Of a stretch of DNA of 35,358 nucleotides, positions 25,756-33,226 are shown in pieces. The notes below the pieces were generated by a model. That model had not been told where the DNA came from and did no database searches. It worked only from the letters and a program-made list of their open reading frames with translations. The position numbers and the translations under genes are program-made. Numbering within the stretch: position 1 is the first letter of the stretch; every line of letters starts with the position of its first letter. Source of the stretch: Methylophilaceae bacterium (GTDB lineage: Bacteria > Pseudomonadota > Gammaproteobacteria > Burkholderiales > Methylophilaceae); the NCBI GenBank assembly GCA_006844635.1, contig SPJO01000125.1, forward strand, positions 1-35,358, written 5' to 3'.

Positions 25756-26607
25756 TTAGCTCGTTAGGCGTTTAATTATGTCGTCCAGCTGATCTAAATT
25801 GCTGTAATTGATTTTCATCACACCCGCGCCAGAAGCCTTACTAGCAATGGTTACACTCGTGCCAAGCTTTTCACTTAATGTTTCTTGTAACGCTAATACA
25901 TCACGGTTTTCTGACGTTTTCTGATTTTTTGGTTTTTCTGGCTGCGTGGCCTTTTTAACAAGCTTCTCAACCTCACGCACAGATAAATTTTCTTGCATGA
26001 TCTGGTTAGCCAACATCACTTGTTGCGCCGCTTCTAAACCAATTAATGCACGCGCATGCCCCATATCAAGCTTATCGTTAATCAACATCCACTGCACACC
26101 ATCGGCTAAAGAAAGCAAACGAAGCAAATTAGAAACCGCGACACGCGACCTGCCGACTGCATTAGCCGCTTTTTCATGGGTCATATCAAACTCATCAATG
26201 AGTCGCTTAATGCCCAGCGCCTCTTCTATCGGGTTTAAGTTTTCTCGCTGAATATTTTCAATCAACGCCATTTCTAATGCGGATTCATCTTCAATATCGC
26301 GAATCATCACTGGCACCTCATCTAGGCCAGCCATTTGACTCGCTCGCCAACGACGCTCACCAGCAATAATTTCATACTGGTCTTCATCAAGCTCTCTCAC
26401 TAGAATCGGCTGCATAATGCCTTGCGCTTTAATCGAGTCGGCTAATGTTTGTAACGCCGCCTCGTCCATATGTGATCGCGGCTGATATTTGCCTGATTGC
26501 AACTGACCCACAGGCAACATCTGTAAGCCATCACCTTCCTCAACGACTGGTTCCTCACCACCTAAAAGCGCATCTAAACCACGTCCAAGTCCTTTTTGCT
26601 TTGCCAT
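25756..26607 (-). CDS. parB: Chromosome-partitioning protein ParB
   Basis: CTP-dependent DNA clamp that loads at parS and spreads to form the centromere complex. The N-terminal GRGLDALLGG contacts ParA. The CTPase motifs are GERRWRAS at 83-90 and ENIQREN at 117-123. A helix-turn-helix region (about 140-185; EKAANAVGRSRVAVSNLLRL) reads parS. The C-terminal dimerisation domain ends at 283. Length and motifs are those of chromosomal ParB (Spo0J/Noc family). It lies 18 bp after parA; three parS sites lie within 4.4 kb. Confidence 0.97.
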   Translation of the reverse strand: MAKQKGLGRGLDALLGGEEPVVEEGDGLQMLPVGQLQSGKYQPRSHMDEAALQTLADSIKAQGIMQPILVRELDEDQYEIIAGERRWRASQMAGLDEVPVMIRDIEDESALEMALIENIQRENLNPIEEALGIKRLIDEFDMTHEKAANAVGRSRVAVSNLLRLLSLADGVQWMLINDKLDMGHARALIGLEAAQQVMLANQIMQENLSVREVEKLVKKATQPEKPKNQKTSENRDVLALQETLSEKLGTSVTIASKASGAGVMKINYSNLDQLDDIIKRLTS

Positions 26608-26625
26608 TACATTACCCTCATTAAT

Positions 26626-27420
26626 CTAACTATTTGATTTATTTGAATTTTTATTCTTTTTGGCCTTTTTGTTCTTGATAATCTCTACCGCGAGATCCAA
26701 GTACGCGCGTGCGCCTTTTGATGTTTTGTCATAGCAAAGCGCAGGCAGACCATAGCTTGGCGCCTCTGCCAAACGCACATTTCGTGGAATCACCGTTTTA
26801 TAAACTTTATCGCCAAAATGGCCTTCTAATTGTGCGGAAACCTGTTGTGCCAACGTATTTCGATTATCAAACATGGTTCTTAACAAACCTTCTATTTCCA
26901 ACTTAGGGTTAAGGTGTGCACGCACCTTTTTAATCGTATTCACCAAATCAGACAAACCCTCTAGCGCATAATACTCACACTGCATCGGAATCATGACAGA
27001 GTCCGCTGCTGTTAATGCGTTGACGGTGACAAAGTTGAGGGCAGGGGGGCAGTCCAATAAAACATAGTCATAGTCGCTTACCGTTTCCAGCGCTTGCTTC
27101 AACCGGGTTTCCCGAGCGATTTCATTCACCAACTCAACTTCAGCACCCGCTAGCTCACGATTAGATGGTGCTACATCAAAACCACCTTTTTTACTCCGCA
27201 CAATGACTTTACCCATGGTTTTTTTACCAATTAACACATGGTAGATACTGTTCTTTAAGGCTGCCTTATCAATACCGCTGCCCGTACTCGCATTGCCTTG
27301 CGGGTCTAGGTCTACTAACAACACTTTTTGGCCTCTTGCTGCCAAGCTTGCCGCCAGGTTGACTGAGGTCGTCGTTTTACCAACCCCACCTTTTTGATTT
27401 GTAATCGCTAATATTTTCAT
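26626..27420 (-). CDS. parA: Chromosome-partitioning ATPase ParA
   Basis: Deviant Walker ATPase that binds nucleoid DNA and moves ParB-parS complexes. The motif KGGVGKTTTSVNLAASLA starts at residue 10, with both the signature and the P-loop lysines. Walker A' is VLLVDLDPQGNAS and Walker B is YVLLDCPPALN. The Soj-like length of 264 lacks the N-terminal HTH of plasmid type Ia ParA. The C-terminal tail is very Lys/Asn-rich (KNKKAKKNKNSNKSNS). It lies 18 bp after rsmG. Confidence 0.97.
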   Translation of the reverse strand: MKILAITNQKGGVGKTTTSVNLAASLAARGQKVLLVDLDPQGNASTGSGIDKAALKNSIYHVLIGKKTMGKVIVRSKKGGFDVAPSNRELAGAEVELVNEIARETRLKQALETVSDYDYVLLDCPPALNFVTVNALTAADSVMIPMQCEYYALEGLSDLVNTIKKVRAHLNPKLEIEGLLRTMFDNRNTLAQQVSAQLEGHFGDKVYKTVIPRNVRLAEAPSYGLPALCYDKTSKGARAYLDLAVEIIKNKKAKKNKNSNKSNS

Positions 27421-27438
27421 GACTTCATTCAGTGATTG

Positions 27439-28059
27439 CTAAAATTTTTCAATGACGGCCAAATGACGCTCCGCCTCTAAACCTGAAACCGTTAACGGGT
27501 AAACCGCCGATTGCTTCAAGCCCAAGTGCGCCAACTCTTCTTGAGGCGACACACCCTTCATGGCAAACCATTGGCCACCTTCCGCCAACAAGTGCTGAGT
27601 CAGCGCCATAAACACATCAACTTCAGAAAAGGCACGTGAGATAATCGCGTCATAAGCCTGCTCAGGCTCGAACCGCTCAACCCTCGCATGCACGACCGTT
27701 AAATTATCCAAACCAAGCTCGCCTTTCACTTGGCGCACAAAAATGGCTTTTTTCTGTACTGTATCAATAGTAGTTACCTGCAGCTCAGGTAAGCAAATTG
27801 CCAATACTACTCCCGGCAATCCGCCACCACTACCAACATCTAATAAGTTTTTACTGTTGATGTATGGCAATACACTCAAGCTATCCAACAAATGTAACGT
27901 TACCATATCCATGGGCTTACGCACCGCTGTCAGGTTATAAACCTTATTCCACTTTTCTAGCAAGGCCAGATAGCGCAACAACAGTGATTGCTTTTCCGCA
28001 GAAACAGGCAAACCCATCTCTGCAACACCTAATGCTAATTTTTCAGCAAGCGCGTTCAT
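27439..28059 (-). CDS. rsmG: 16S rRNA (guanine527-N7)-methyltransferase
   Basis: SAM-dependent methyltransferase acting on G527 of 16S rRNA (formerly gidB). SAM motif LLDVGSGGGLPG lies at 72-83; WNKVYNLTAVR at about 37-47 is family signature; IISRAFSEVDVF and WFAMKGV follow. Length 206 matches E. coli (207). Its ATG overlaps the mnmG stop (ATGA, 28056-28059), indicating translational coupling. Confidence 0.96.
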   Translation of the reverse strand: MNALAEKLALGVAEMGLPVSAEKQSLLLRYLALLEKWNKVYNLTAVRKPMDMVTLHLLDSLSVLPYINSKNLLDVGSGGGLPGVVLAICLPELQVTTIDTVQKKAIFVRQVKGELGLDNLTVVHARVERFEPEQAYDAIISRAFSEVDVFMALTQHLLAEGGQWFAMKGVSPQEELAHLGLKQSAVYPLTVSGLEAERHLAVIEKF

Positions 28060-29957
28060 GCCACTTCTGAATTAGATTGGCCAAATGCTTTTTTATGCTT
28101 ACGTTTAATATAAACCAACAAAATTGAAACCGTCGCTGGCGTAATACCAGATATGCGGCCTGCTTGACCAATCGTTTCTGGCTGATGCTCCGCCAATTTT
28201 TGGCGTGCCTCAATACTTAGCCCGTGTACTTTTTCATAATCTATATCACCAAGCTTGATGTTTTCGCTATTTTTCTGCTTAGCAATTTCTTCTTTCTGTC
28301 GGTCAATATACCCTTGATATTTCGCCGCAATCTCCACTTGCTCCAACACGTCTGAAGCCAGCTTTTCTTCGCATGGCACCAACGAAAGCAAGCCTTCATA
28401 ACTCACCTCTGGGCGACGCAACAGTTCAAACAAACTATATTCATGTTCTAGCGCCTTACCCAAAACCTTTTCTTGTGTTTCACGTGAAACAGTGCTCGGC
28501 TGGACAAACGTTTTTTTCAAGCGCGCTTGCTCCCTCTCAACCGCATCTTGTTTACGGTTAAACACCTCCCAACGCGCATCATCAACCAAGCCTAGCTTGC
28601 GGCCGACTTCTGTTAAACGCATATCCGCATTATCTTCGCGCAGCTGTAAACGATATTCAGCACGACTGGTAAACATCCGGTAAGGCTCTGTCACACCTGT
28701 TGTGATTAAATCATCAACCAACACACCTAAGTAAGCTTCATCACGTGCTGGACACCAACTCTCTTTATCCTGCACATATAGCGCCGCATTTGCGCCAGCG
28801 AGCAAGCCTTGCGCTGCCGCTTCCTCATAACCCGTTGTGCCATTAATCTGACCTGCGAAAAACAAGCCTTGAACAGCTTTTGTTTCCAAAGAACTTTTCA
28901 ACGCTCTTGGGTCATAGTAGTCATACTCAATTGCATAACCAGGGCGCAGGATGTGTGCATTTTCCAGACCCTTAATCGAACGAACCAAATCCAACTGCAC
29001 ATCAAATGGCAAGCTTGTGGAAATGCCGTTTGGATACACTTCATGTGTGTCCAAACCCTCCGGCTCCAAAAATATTTGATGGGAATCTTTATCTGCAAAG
29101 CGGTGAATCTTATCTTCAATACTTGGACAATAACGAGGGCCAACACCTTCAATCTTCCCCGTATACATCGGCGACCGATCTAAACCCTGTCGAATCACCT
29201 CATGCGTCGCTTCATTGGTATGTGTAATCCAACAAGATAACTGCTGTGGATGCTGAGAGACATCTCCCAGAAAAGAAAATACGGGCAAAGGTATGTCACC
29301 TGGCTGCTCAGTCATCACTGTATAATCGATGGTGCGGCCATCTATGCGTGGTGGCGTGCCTGTTTTCAAGCGCGCTACTGGCAAGCCAATATCTCGCAAG
29401 CGGGCTGCCAATGAAAGGGCAGGGGGATCACCAGCACGGCCAGCACTATAGTTCTGCATGCCGACATGAATCAAGCCACCCAAGAATGTTCCTGCCGTGA
29501 CAACAACTGACCTAGCGGCAAATCGCAAACCAATTTGGGTGACCACGCCCGCCGCTTTGTCGCCTTCCAAGATAATGTCATCTACCGCCTGTTGAAACAA
29601 CCAAAGGTTTGGCTGGTTTTCTAAGCGCCGACGAATAGCAGCTTTGTACAATACTCGATCAGCCTGTGCACGTGTCGCACGCACTGCTGGGCCTTTACTT
29701 GCATTCAAGGTGCGAAACTGTATACCGCCTTCATCAGCAGCCATCGCCATCGCACCACCTAGCGCATCTACCTCTTTGACTAAATGGCCCTTACCAATGC
29801 CGCCAATAGAAGGGTTACAGGACATCTGCCCCAATGTTTCTATATTGTGCGATAGGAGCAATGTTTTTTGCCCCATGCGCGCAGCAGCCAGAGCAGCCTC
29901 AGTGCCTGCATGACCACCGCCCACTACAATCACATCAAATTTGTCTGGAAACTGCAT
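28056..29957 (-). CDS. mnmG: tRNA uridine-5-carboxymethylaminomethyl synthesis protein MnmG (GidA)
   Basis: FAD enzyme that works with MnmE to modify U34 of tRNAs. From ATG 29957 the protein (633 residues) starts MQFPDKFDVIVVGGGHAG, matching E. coli MnmG end to end. A TTG at 29984 would add nine residues, but it falls where the likely promoter starts transcription. The dinucleotide motif GGGHAGTEA lies at 13-21, with MSCNPSIGGIGKGHLVKEVDALGG, GTPPRIDGRT and INGTTGYEEAAAQG. A perfect parS site lies inside the gene (28476-28491), reading as TVSRET in the protein. It is first of mnmG-rsmG-parA-parB; its partner mnmE lies 3.3 kb away on the same strand. Confidence 0.96.
   Translation of the reverse strand: MQFPDKFDVIVVGGGHAGTEAALAAARMGQKTLLLSHNIETLGQMSCNPSIGGIGKGHLVKEVDALGGAMAMAADEGGIQFRTLNASKGPAVRATRAQADRVLYKAAIRRRLENQPNLWLFQQAVDDIILEGDKAAGVVTQIGLRFAARSVVVTAGTFLGGLIHVGMQNYSAGRAGDPPALSLAARLRDIGLPVARLKTGTPPRIDGRTIDYTVMTEQPGDIPLPVFSFLGDVSQHPQQLSCWITHTNEATHEVIRQGLDRSPMYTGKIEGVGPRYCPSIEDKIHRFADKDSHQIFLEPEGLDTHEVYPNGISTSLPFDVQLDLVRSIKGLENAHILRPGYAIEYDYYDPRALKSSLETKAVQGLFFAGQINGTTGYEEAAAQGLLAGANAALYVQDKESWCPARDEAYLGVLVDDLITTGVTEPYRMFTSRAEYRLQLREDNADMRLTEVGRKLGLVDDARWEVFNRKQDAVEREQARLKKTFVQPSTVSRETQEKVLGKALEHEYSLFELLRRPEVSYEGLLSLVPCEEKLASDVLEQVEIAAKYQGYIDRQKEEIAKQKNSENIKLGDIDYEKVHGLSIEARQKLAEHQPETIGQAGRISGITPATVSILLVYIKRKHKKAFGQSNSEVA
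28476..28491. promoter_or_regulatory. parS site inside mnmG
   Basis: Perfect 16-bp palindrome TGTTTCACGTGAAACA, the ParB-binding centromere consensus. It lies within the mnmG coding sequence, about 1.9 kb from the parB start, and two further copies lie 1.6 kb away. Confidence 0.93.
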
Positions 29958-29991
29958 GAATATCGCAACACTCAAAAGAAACAAAGGTGGA

Positions 29992-30021
29992 ATTTTAACG
30001 TAAAAGTGGTCCCAACGTCAT
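29992..30021 (-). promoter_or_regulatory. Candidate promoter of mnmG-rsmG-parA-parB
   Basis: On the minus strand ATGACG (complement of 30016-30021; 4/6), an 18-bp spacer and TAAAAT (complement of 29992-29997; 5/6). Transcription would start near 29985, giving a leader of about 28 nt to ATG 29957. A parS site begins 12 bp upstream of the -35. Confidence 0.42.
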
Positions 30022-30033
30022 TTTTATCTACAT

Positions 30034-30049
30034 TGTTTCACGTGAAACA
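30034..30049. promoter_or_regulatory. parS site upstream of mnmG
   Basis: Perfect TGTTTCACGTGAAACA in the mnmG / 793-residue gene gap, close to the mnmG promoter candidate and 93 bp from the next parS. Confidence 0.95.
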
Positions 30050-30125
30050 CTCGATACTGTTGTTGCTATTTTGCAGAATATTAGCGTTTTATTTACCTAA
30101 CACGGCCCCATCGCATTTTGACTGG

Positions 30126-30155
30126 TTGTTTCACGTGAAACATCTGGTATACAAT
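30126..30155 (+). promoter_or_regulatory. Candidate promoter of the 793-residue gene, overlapping parS
   Basis: TTGTTT (30126-30131), an 18-bp spacer and TACAAT (30150-30155; 5/6 to consensus). The -35 and most of the spacer coincide with the parS at 30127-30142, so bound ParB should compete with RNA polymerase. The leader would be about 110 nt. Confidence 0.33.
30127..30142. promoter_or_regulatory. parS site upstream of the 793-residue gene
   Basis: Third perfect TGTTTCACGTGAAACA, 129 bp before the start of the coiled-coil/AsmA-like gene. With the copy at 30034 it makes a two-site cluster in the divergent intergenic region. Confidence 0.95.
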
Positions 30156-30225
30156 AGGAAAAAGGCTAATAAAAACATCATGTTCTGTATCAAAGTTAAT
30201 AACTTCATGATAATGTTAGGCGTAA

Positions 30226-30245
30226 AGCTTAAATTCTTTTAAGCT
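30226..30245 (+). other. Inverted repeat in the leader of the 793-residue gene
   Basis: AGCTTAAA (30226-30233) and TTTAAGCT (30238-30245) flank TTCT. This 8-bp perfect AT-rich stem lies 25 bp before the ATG, and no clear SD is visible between. It may shape the messenger 5' end; no stronger statement is possible. Confidence 0.3.
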
Positions 30246-30270
30246 CCTTGTGTAAAACATTAAAGACTCT

Positions 30271-32652
30271 ATGGACGCAAACGCTATTTATGCAAAAACA
30301 ACCCGAGGTAAAAGGGCGCTTGTTAAAAAGCTACCCAAAACCGCTGGTTTCGTCCTGCCCGAAATAGATGGGAACACATCATTAGGCACTATTCTCTCTC
30401 GCCTAGACAGACTAGAAACGGTAGATTTAGATGAGGCTGTTAATTGGCTAATAGAGGGCGGGTTTATCAAGCCTGTCGTACAAGACCCATTTTCTGATTC
30501 AGCATGGGATGTAGCTTTATCCCATAACGCGGTAGAGGTTGACGAGATTGGCTTGGACCAATTCACTGTCACAGACAAAACCGCACGAGCAAAAAAACAA
30601 GAAAAACCGCTTAGCAATGAAGAGCAAGAAAAGCTAAAGGCACTTGAACAAGCTGATGCTGAAGCGCGTGAGCGCGCTGAGGCTGCACTAAAGGCCAAGC
30701 TTGAGGCTGAAAACCCGAACCAAGCTGAAGAACAACGAGTAGTTAGTGAAAAAGCCGCCGCTGAAAAACGCAAAGAGGAAGAGAGGGCTAAGGAAAAAGA
30801 AGAGGCTGAACAACGCGCCAAAGAGAAAGAGGAAGTTGAAGAAAGAGCTAGGCTTGAAGCAGAGGAAAAAGCAAAAGAAGAAGCTCGCAAATTAGCAGAG
30901 GCGGAAGAAAAAGCACAGGCTGAGGCAGAAGAAAATGCTAGAAAAGAAGCTGCTGCAAAATTAAGAGCAGAAGAAAAAGCGGCTGAAGAACAACGAGAAG
31001 CGGAGGAAAAAGCCGCCGCTGAGAAAAGAAAAGAGGAAGAGAAAGCCAGGAAAAAAGAAGAGGCTGAACAACGCGCTAAAGAAAAAGAGGAAGCCAAAGA
31101 GAAGGCTAGGCTTGAGGCTGCCGTGAAGAAAGAAGAAAAGGCTAGGCTGCGCGCTGATAAAAAAGCGGAAGCTGAGCAGAGAAAAGCTGAAAAAGCGGAA
31201 GCGAAAGCAATCGCCAAAGAAGAGGCTGCGGCCAAGAAGGCCGAAAGAAAGGCAGAAGCAGAAAAAAGGGCACAAGAAAGAAGGCTAGCAAAAGAACAAG
31301 CTAAACAAGATAAAGCAGAAGAAGACCTGTTTACAATAGATGAGGTAGAACAATATTTATCCGGTACGAAAGAGGAAGAGACCGCTAAGAAAAAGAGTGT
31401 GGTGCTACCCGTTAAGGCTTGGCTAACCTCTTTTGTTAAAAACATTAAACCATTGTCTATCTATGCAATTGCTGTGTTGTTTCTGCTAATTTTCGCAGCG
31501 CAATTTATTAACTTCCATATTTGGACGAATGCTATTGAAAAAATAGCCGAGCAACATATTCAAGATGATGTGAACATTAAGTCTGTACGCATCTCGTATT
31601 TTCCAAAACCACATTTATTATTGGAAGATTTAACCATCGCCAACTCCAGCTCTATTACGGCAAAAAAAATAGATGTATATCCTGACCTATTAAATTTAAA
31701 AGAGAAGTTGTTCGGTGGCTCAAAAGCCCCTTATGAAATAAAATCCATTGAAATTGACGGTTTTGAACTAGCGCAAAAAGACCTGCATCGTATCGCCTCT
31801 TGGCAAGGTGCCTCCTCAAGAGACCAACAGCTGAAACTTGGTCGCATTGTACTTAGTAACATGGCCATTCAACTTAACCGTATAGAGCTACCAAACATCA
31901 ATGGCAACATTCTATTGAACGAGGTCGGGCGATTAAAGAGCGCTGAATTTTTTACAGAAGCCAACAACCTTACTGCTAAAGTCAAACAGATAGAGCAGCG
32001 TTATATCATTGATATTGATGCCTTCCGATGGCGCTCACCTATCGCACCATACCCCATTTTCTCCGAGCTAAAGGCGAGTGCTACCGTTAAAGATAATCAG
32101 TTGGTTTTTTCTAATATATCCGGCATTTTGTATAACGGTCAGTTAGCGGCTAGCCTAAATATGGACCTTGCCTCAGACACGTTAGCGACTAAAGGCAAGT
32201 TTGAGTTAAACGACTTCTTTATTGCCGATATGGCTGAAGAACTGAAGGTTAACAATGTGGTTGAAGGCAAACTGAGCAGTAAAGGCGCATTTTCATTTAA
32301 TGTTTACAAGCCGACTAACCACTTTGTGAACGGTACGCTTGCATCTACATTTAGTATTAAAAACGGCTATTTAAAAACCGTAGATTTAACAGAGGCAATG
32401 CGTAGTGGGAACCTGAGTGGCCATACTAAATTTACAACACTTACTGGACATGCTGCGCTTGCCAATAAGCAATACCGCTTTACCAAGTTACTCTTGCGAG
32501 AGAACCAGCTTAGTGCACGCGGTTACCTCACCCTTGCTGATGATCACCGCGTTTCTGGAGTCATTAACTCTTCTATCGCGGTTAATAGGAGCCCTATTAA
32601 TGCGCGCCTCGCAATTGGTGGCCCCCTGCACAGCTTAAAATTACGAAAGTAA
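30271..32652 (+). CDS. Membrane protein with N-terminal module, long coiled coil and AsmA-like periplasmic domain
   Basis: Unrecognised three-part protein of 793 residues. Residues 1-70 form a compact module (IYAKTTRGKRALVKK ... LDEAVNWLIEGGFIKPV) that reads like a small helical or winged-helix unit. Residues about 105-350 are a nearly uninterrupted Glu/Lys/Ala/Arg-rich coiled coil, TolA-like in composition. One transmembrane helix lies at about 395-414 (LSIYAIAVLFLLIFAAQF). Residues about 420-793 resemble an AsmA-type domain (VNIKSVRISYFPKPHLLLEDLTIAN; later SGVINSSIAVNRSPINARLAIGG), expected in the periplasm and linked in that family to lipid or outer-membrane traffic. The coiled coil therefore lies in the cytoplasm, unlike TolA. 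The gene is flanked by mnmG and mnmE on the opposite strand and has parS at its promoter. The function is unknown; the domain calls are by eye. Confidence 0.75.
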   Translation: MDANAIYAKTTRGKRALVKKLPKTAGFVLPEIDGNTSLGTILSRLDRLETVDLDEAVNWLIEGGFIKPVVQDPFSDSAWDVALSHNAVEVDEIGLDQFTVTDKTARAKKQEKPLSNEEQEKLKALEQADAEARERAEAALKAKLEAENPNQAEEQRVVSEKAAAEKRKEEERAKEKEEAEQRAKEKEEVEERARLEAEEKAKEEARKLAEAEEKAQAEAEENARKEAAAKLRAEEKAAEEQREAEEKAAAEKRKEEEKARKKEEAEQRAKEKEEAKEKARLEAAVKKEEKARLRADKKAEAEQRKAEKAEAKAIAKEEAAAKKAERKAEAEKRAQERRLAKEQAKQDKAEEDLFTIDEVEQYLSGTKEEETAKKKSVVLPVKAWLTSFVKNIKPLSIYAIAVLFLLIFAAQFINFHIWTNAIEKIAEQHIQDDVNIKSVRISYFPKPHLLLEDLTIANSSSITAKKIDVYPDLLNLKEKLFGGSKAPYEIKSIEIDGFELAQKDLHRIASWQGASSRDQQLKLGRIVLSNMAIQLNRIELPNINGNILLNEVGRLKSAEFFTEANNLTAKVKQIEQRYIIDIDAFRWRSPIAPYPIFSELKASATVKDNQLVFSNISGILYNGQLAASLNMDLASDTLATKGKFELNDFFIADMAEELKVNNVVEGKLSSKGAFSFNVYKPTNHFVNGTLASTFSIKNGYLKTVDLTEAMRSGNLSGHTKFTTLTGHAALANKQYRFTKLLLRENQLSARGYLTLADDHRVSGVINSSIAVNRSPINARLAIGGPLHSLKLRK
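30724..31118 (+). repeat. Internal 258-bp duplication in the coiled coil
   Basis: 30724-30860 and 30982-31118 are close copies at a 258-bp (86-residue) offset. Both contain EKAAAEKRKEEE, KEEAEQRAKEKEE and KARLEA or RARLEA. The 86-residue period does not keep the heptad register exactly (12 heptads plus two), so the join may carry a stutter. Confidence 0.7.
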
Positions 32653-32688
32653 TTTAATCAAATTTAACAAAAAATAAACCCGAATAGA

Positions 32689-32718
32689 TTGACGGATATA
32701 TCTGTTCACGCCTATAGT
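32689..32718 (+). promoter_or_regulatory. Strong sigma-70 promoter for the DUF2853 gene
   Basis: TTGACG (32689-32694; 5/6), an 18-bp spacer and TATAGT (32713-32718; 5/6). Transcription would start near 32725, leaving a leader of about 120 nt before the ATG. The leader holds short complementary stretches (GCGG at 32727, CCGC at 32744; CTAG twice), with weak secondary structure and no known riboswitch. Confidence 0.62.
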
Positions 32719-32846
32719 GATATCAGCGGCTAGATGCACACCACCGCATGACTACTAGGCACCAAAAATCAACGATGCAAAATAGATTGATGCTACATGT
32801 TATAGAAACAATTTAAACCAACTTGACAATAAATTAGGAGAAGATA

Positions 32847-33173
32847 ATGGCTGATATTAGCGAACATAAGGAAAACTTAGCGAAATATACACCTGGTATT
32901 AATGACGCTGCCTTGGAAAAAATGGCAAAAACCTATGCTTTAGTTATGTCTAACAGAGATGCAAAAAACGTATCATGCGGCGACCCAGCAGAAAAAGAAA
33001 CCGTACGTGAAAACTTCTTGAAAAAGAAATTGGGTTTAAGTGATTCAGACAGTGACTTAGACGCAGCCATTGAAGATGTTTGCGTAACAATGAAAGAAGA
33101 TCGCATGAAAAACCGCTTAGTGTTTTACTACTTGCTAGCAGATAAATATAACAAGCTAGGTGTTTTTGCTTAA
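32847..33173 (+). CDS. DUF2853 family protein
   Basis: Small soluble, probably all-helical cytoplasmic protein of the DUF2853 family, function unknown. Family-like segments are SNRDAKNVSCGDPAEKETVRENFLKKKLGL (positions about 46-75) and the tail RLVFYYLLADKYNKLGVF. It has 108 residues and two cysteines (about C54 and C88), with no signal or membrane segment. It has its own strong promoter, a strong SD (AGGAG, about 7 nt before the ATG) and a strong terminator, so it looks like a well-expressed single gene. It separates the 793-residue gene from mnmE. Confidence 0.85.
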   Translation: MADISEHKENLAKYTPGINDAALEKMAKTYALVMSNRDAKNVSCGDPAEKETVRENFLKKKLGLSDSDSDLDAAIEDVCVTMKEDRMKNRLVFYYLLADKYNKLGVFA

Positions 33174-33199
33174 AAATAAGCAGGTGAATACAAAAGAAG

Positions 33200-33226
33200 G
33201 CCCCTTGTCAGACAAGGGGCTTTTTT
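33200..33226. terminator. Terminator between the DUF2853 gene and mnmE
   Basis: GCCCCTTG (33200-33207) and CAAGGGGC (33213-33220) with loop TCAGA, followed by TTTTTT on the plus strand. On the minus strand a T-rich stretch (CTTCTTTT) follows, so it can also serve mnmE, whose stop lies at 33225. Confidence 0.92.

Noticed and set aside
29957..29984. Longer MnmG starting from TTG 29984
   Set aside because: The extra nine residues do not fit the family, there is no SD, and the likely transcription start is at about the same position.
30022..30033. TTATCTACA, close to a DnaA box, beside parS
   Set aside because: One mismatch at an important base, and no cluster of boxes or AT-rich unwinding element with it. 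The origin is more likely outside the window near dnaA.
29868..30242. 124-codon plus-strand frame over the mnmG start and the parS cluster
   Set aside because: Its repeated FHVKH is simply parS translated twice; there is no SD, and it crosses the mnmG promoter candidate.
30288..31445. 385-codon open frame on the minus strand opposite the coiled-coil region
   Set aside because: Its Ser/Phe/Leu/Ala-rich protein is the antisense reading of a Glu/Lys/Ala coiled coil, which rarely creates stops. No SD and no domain.
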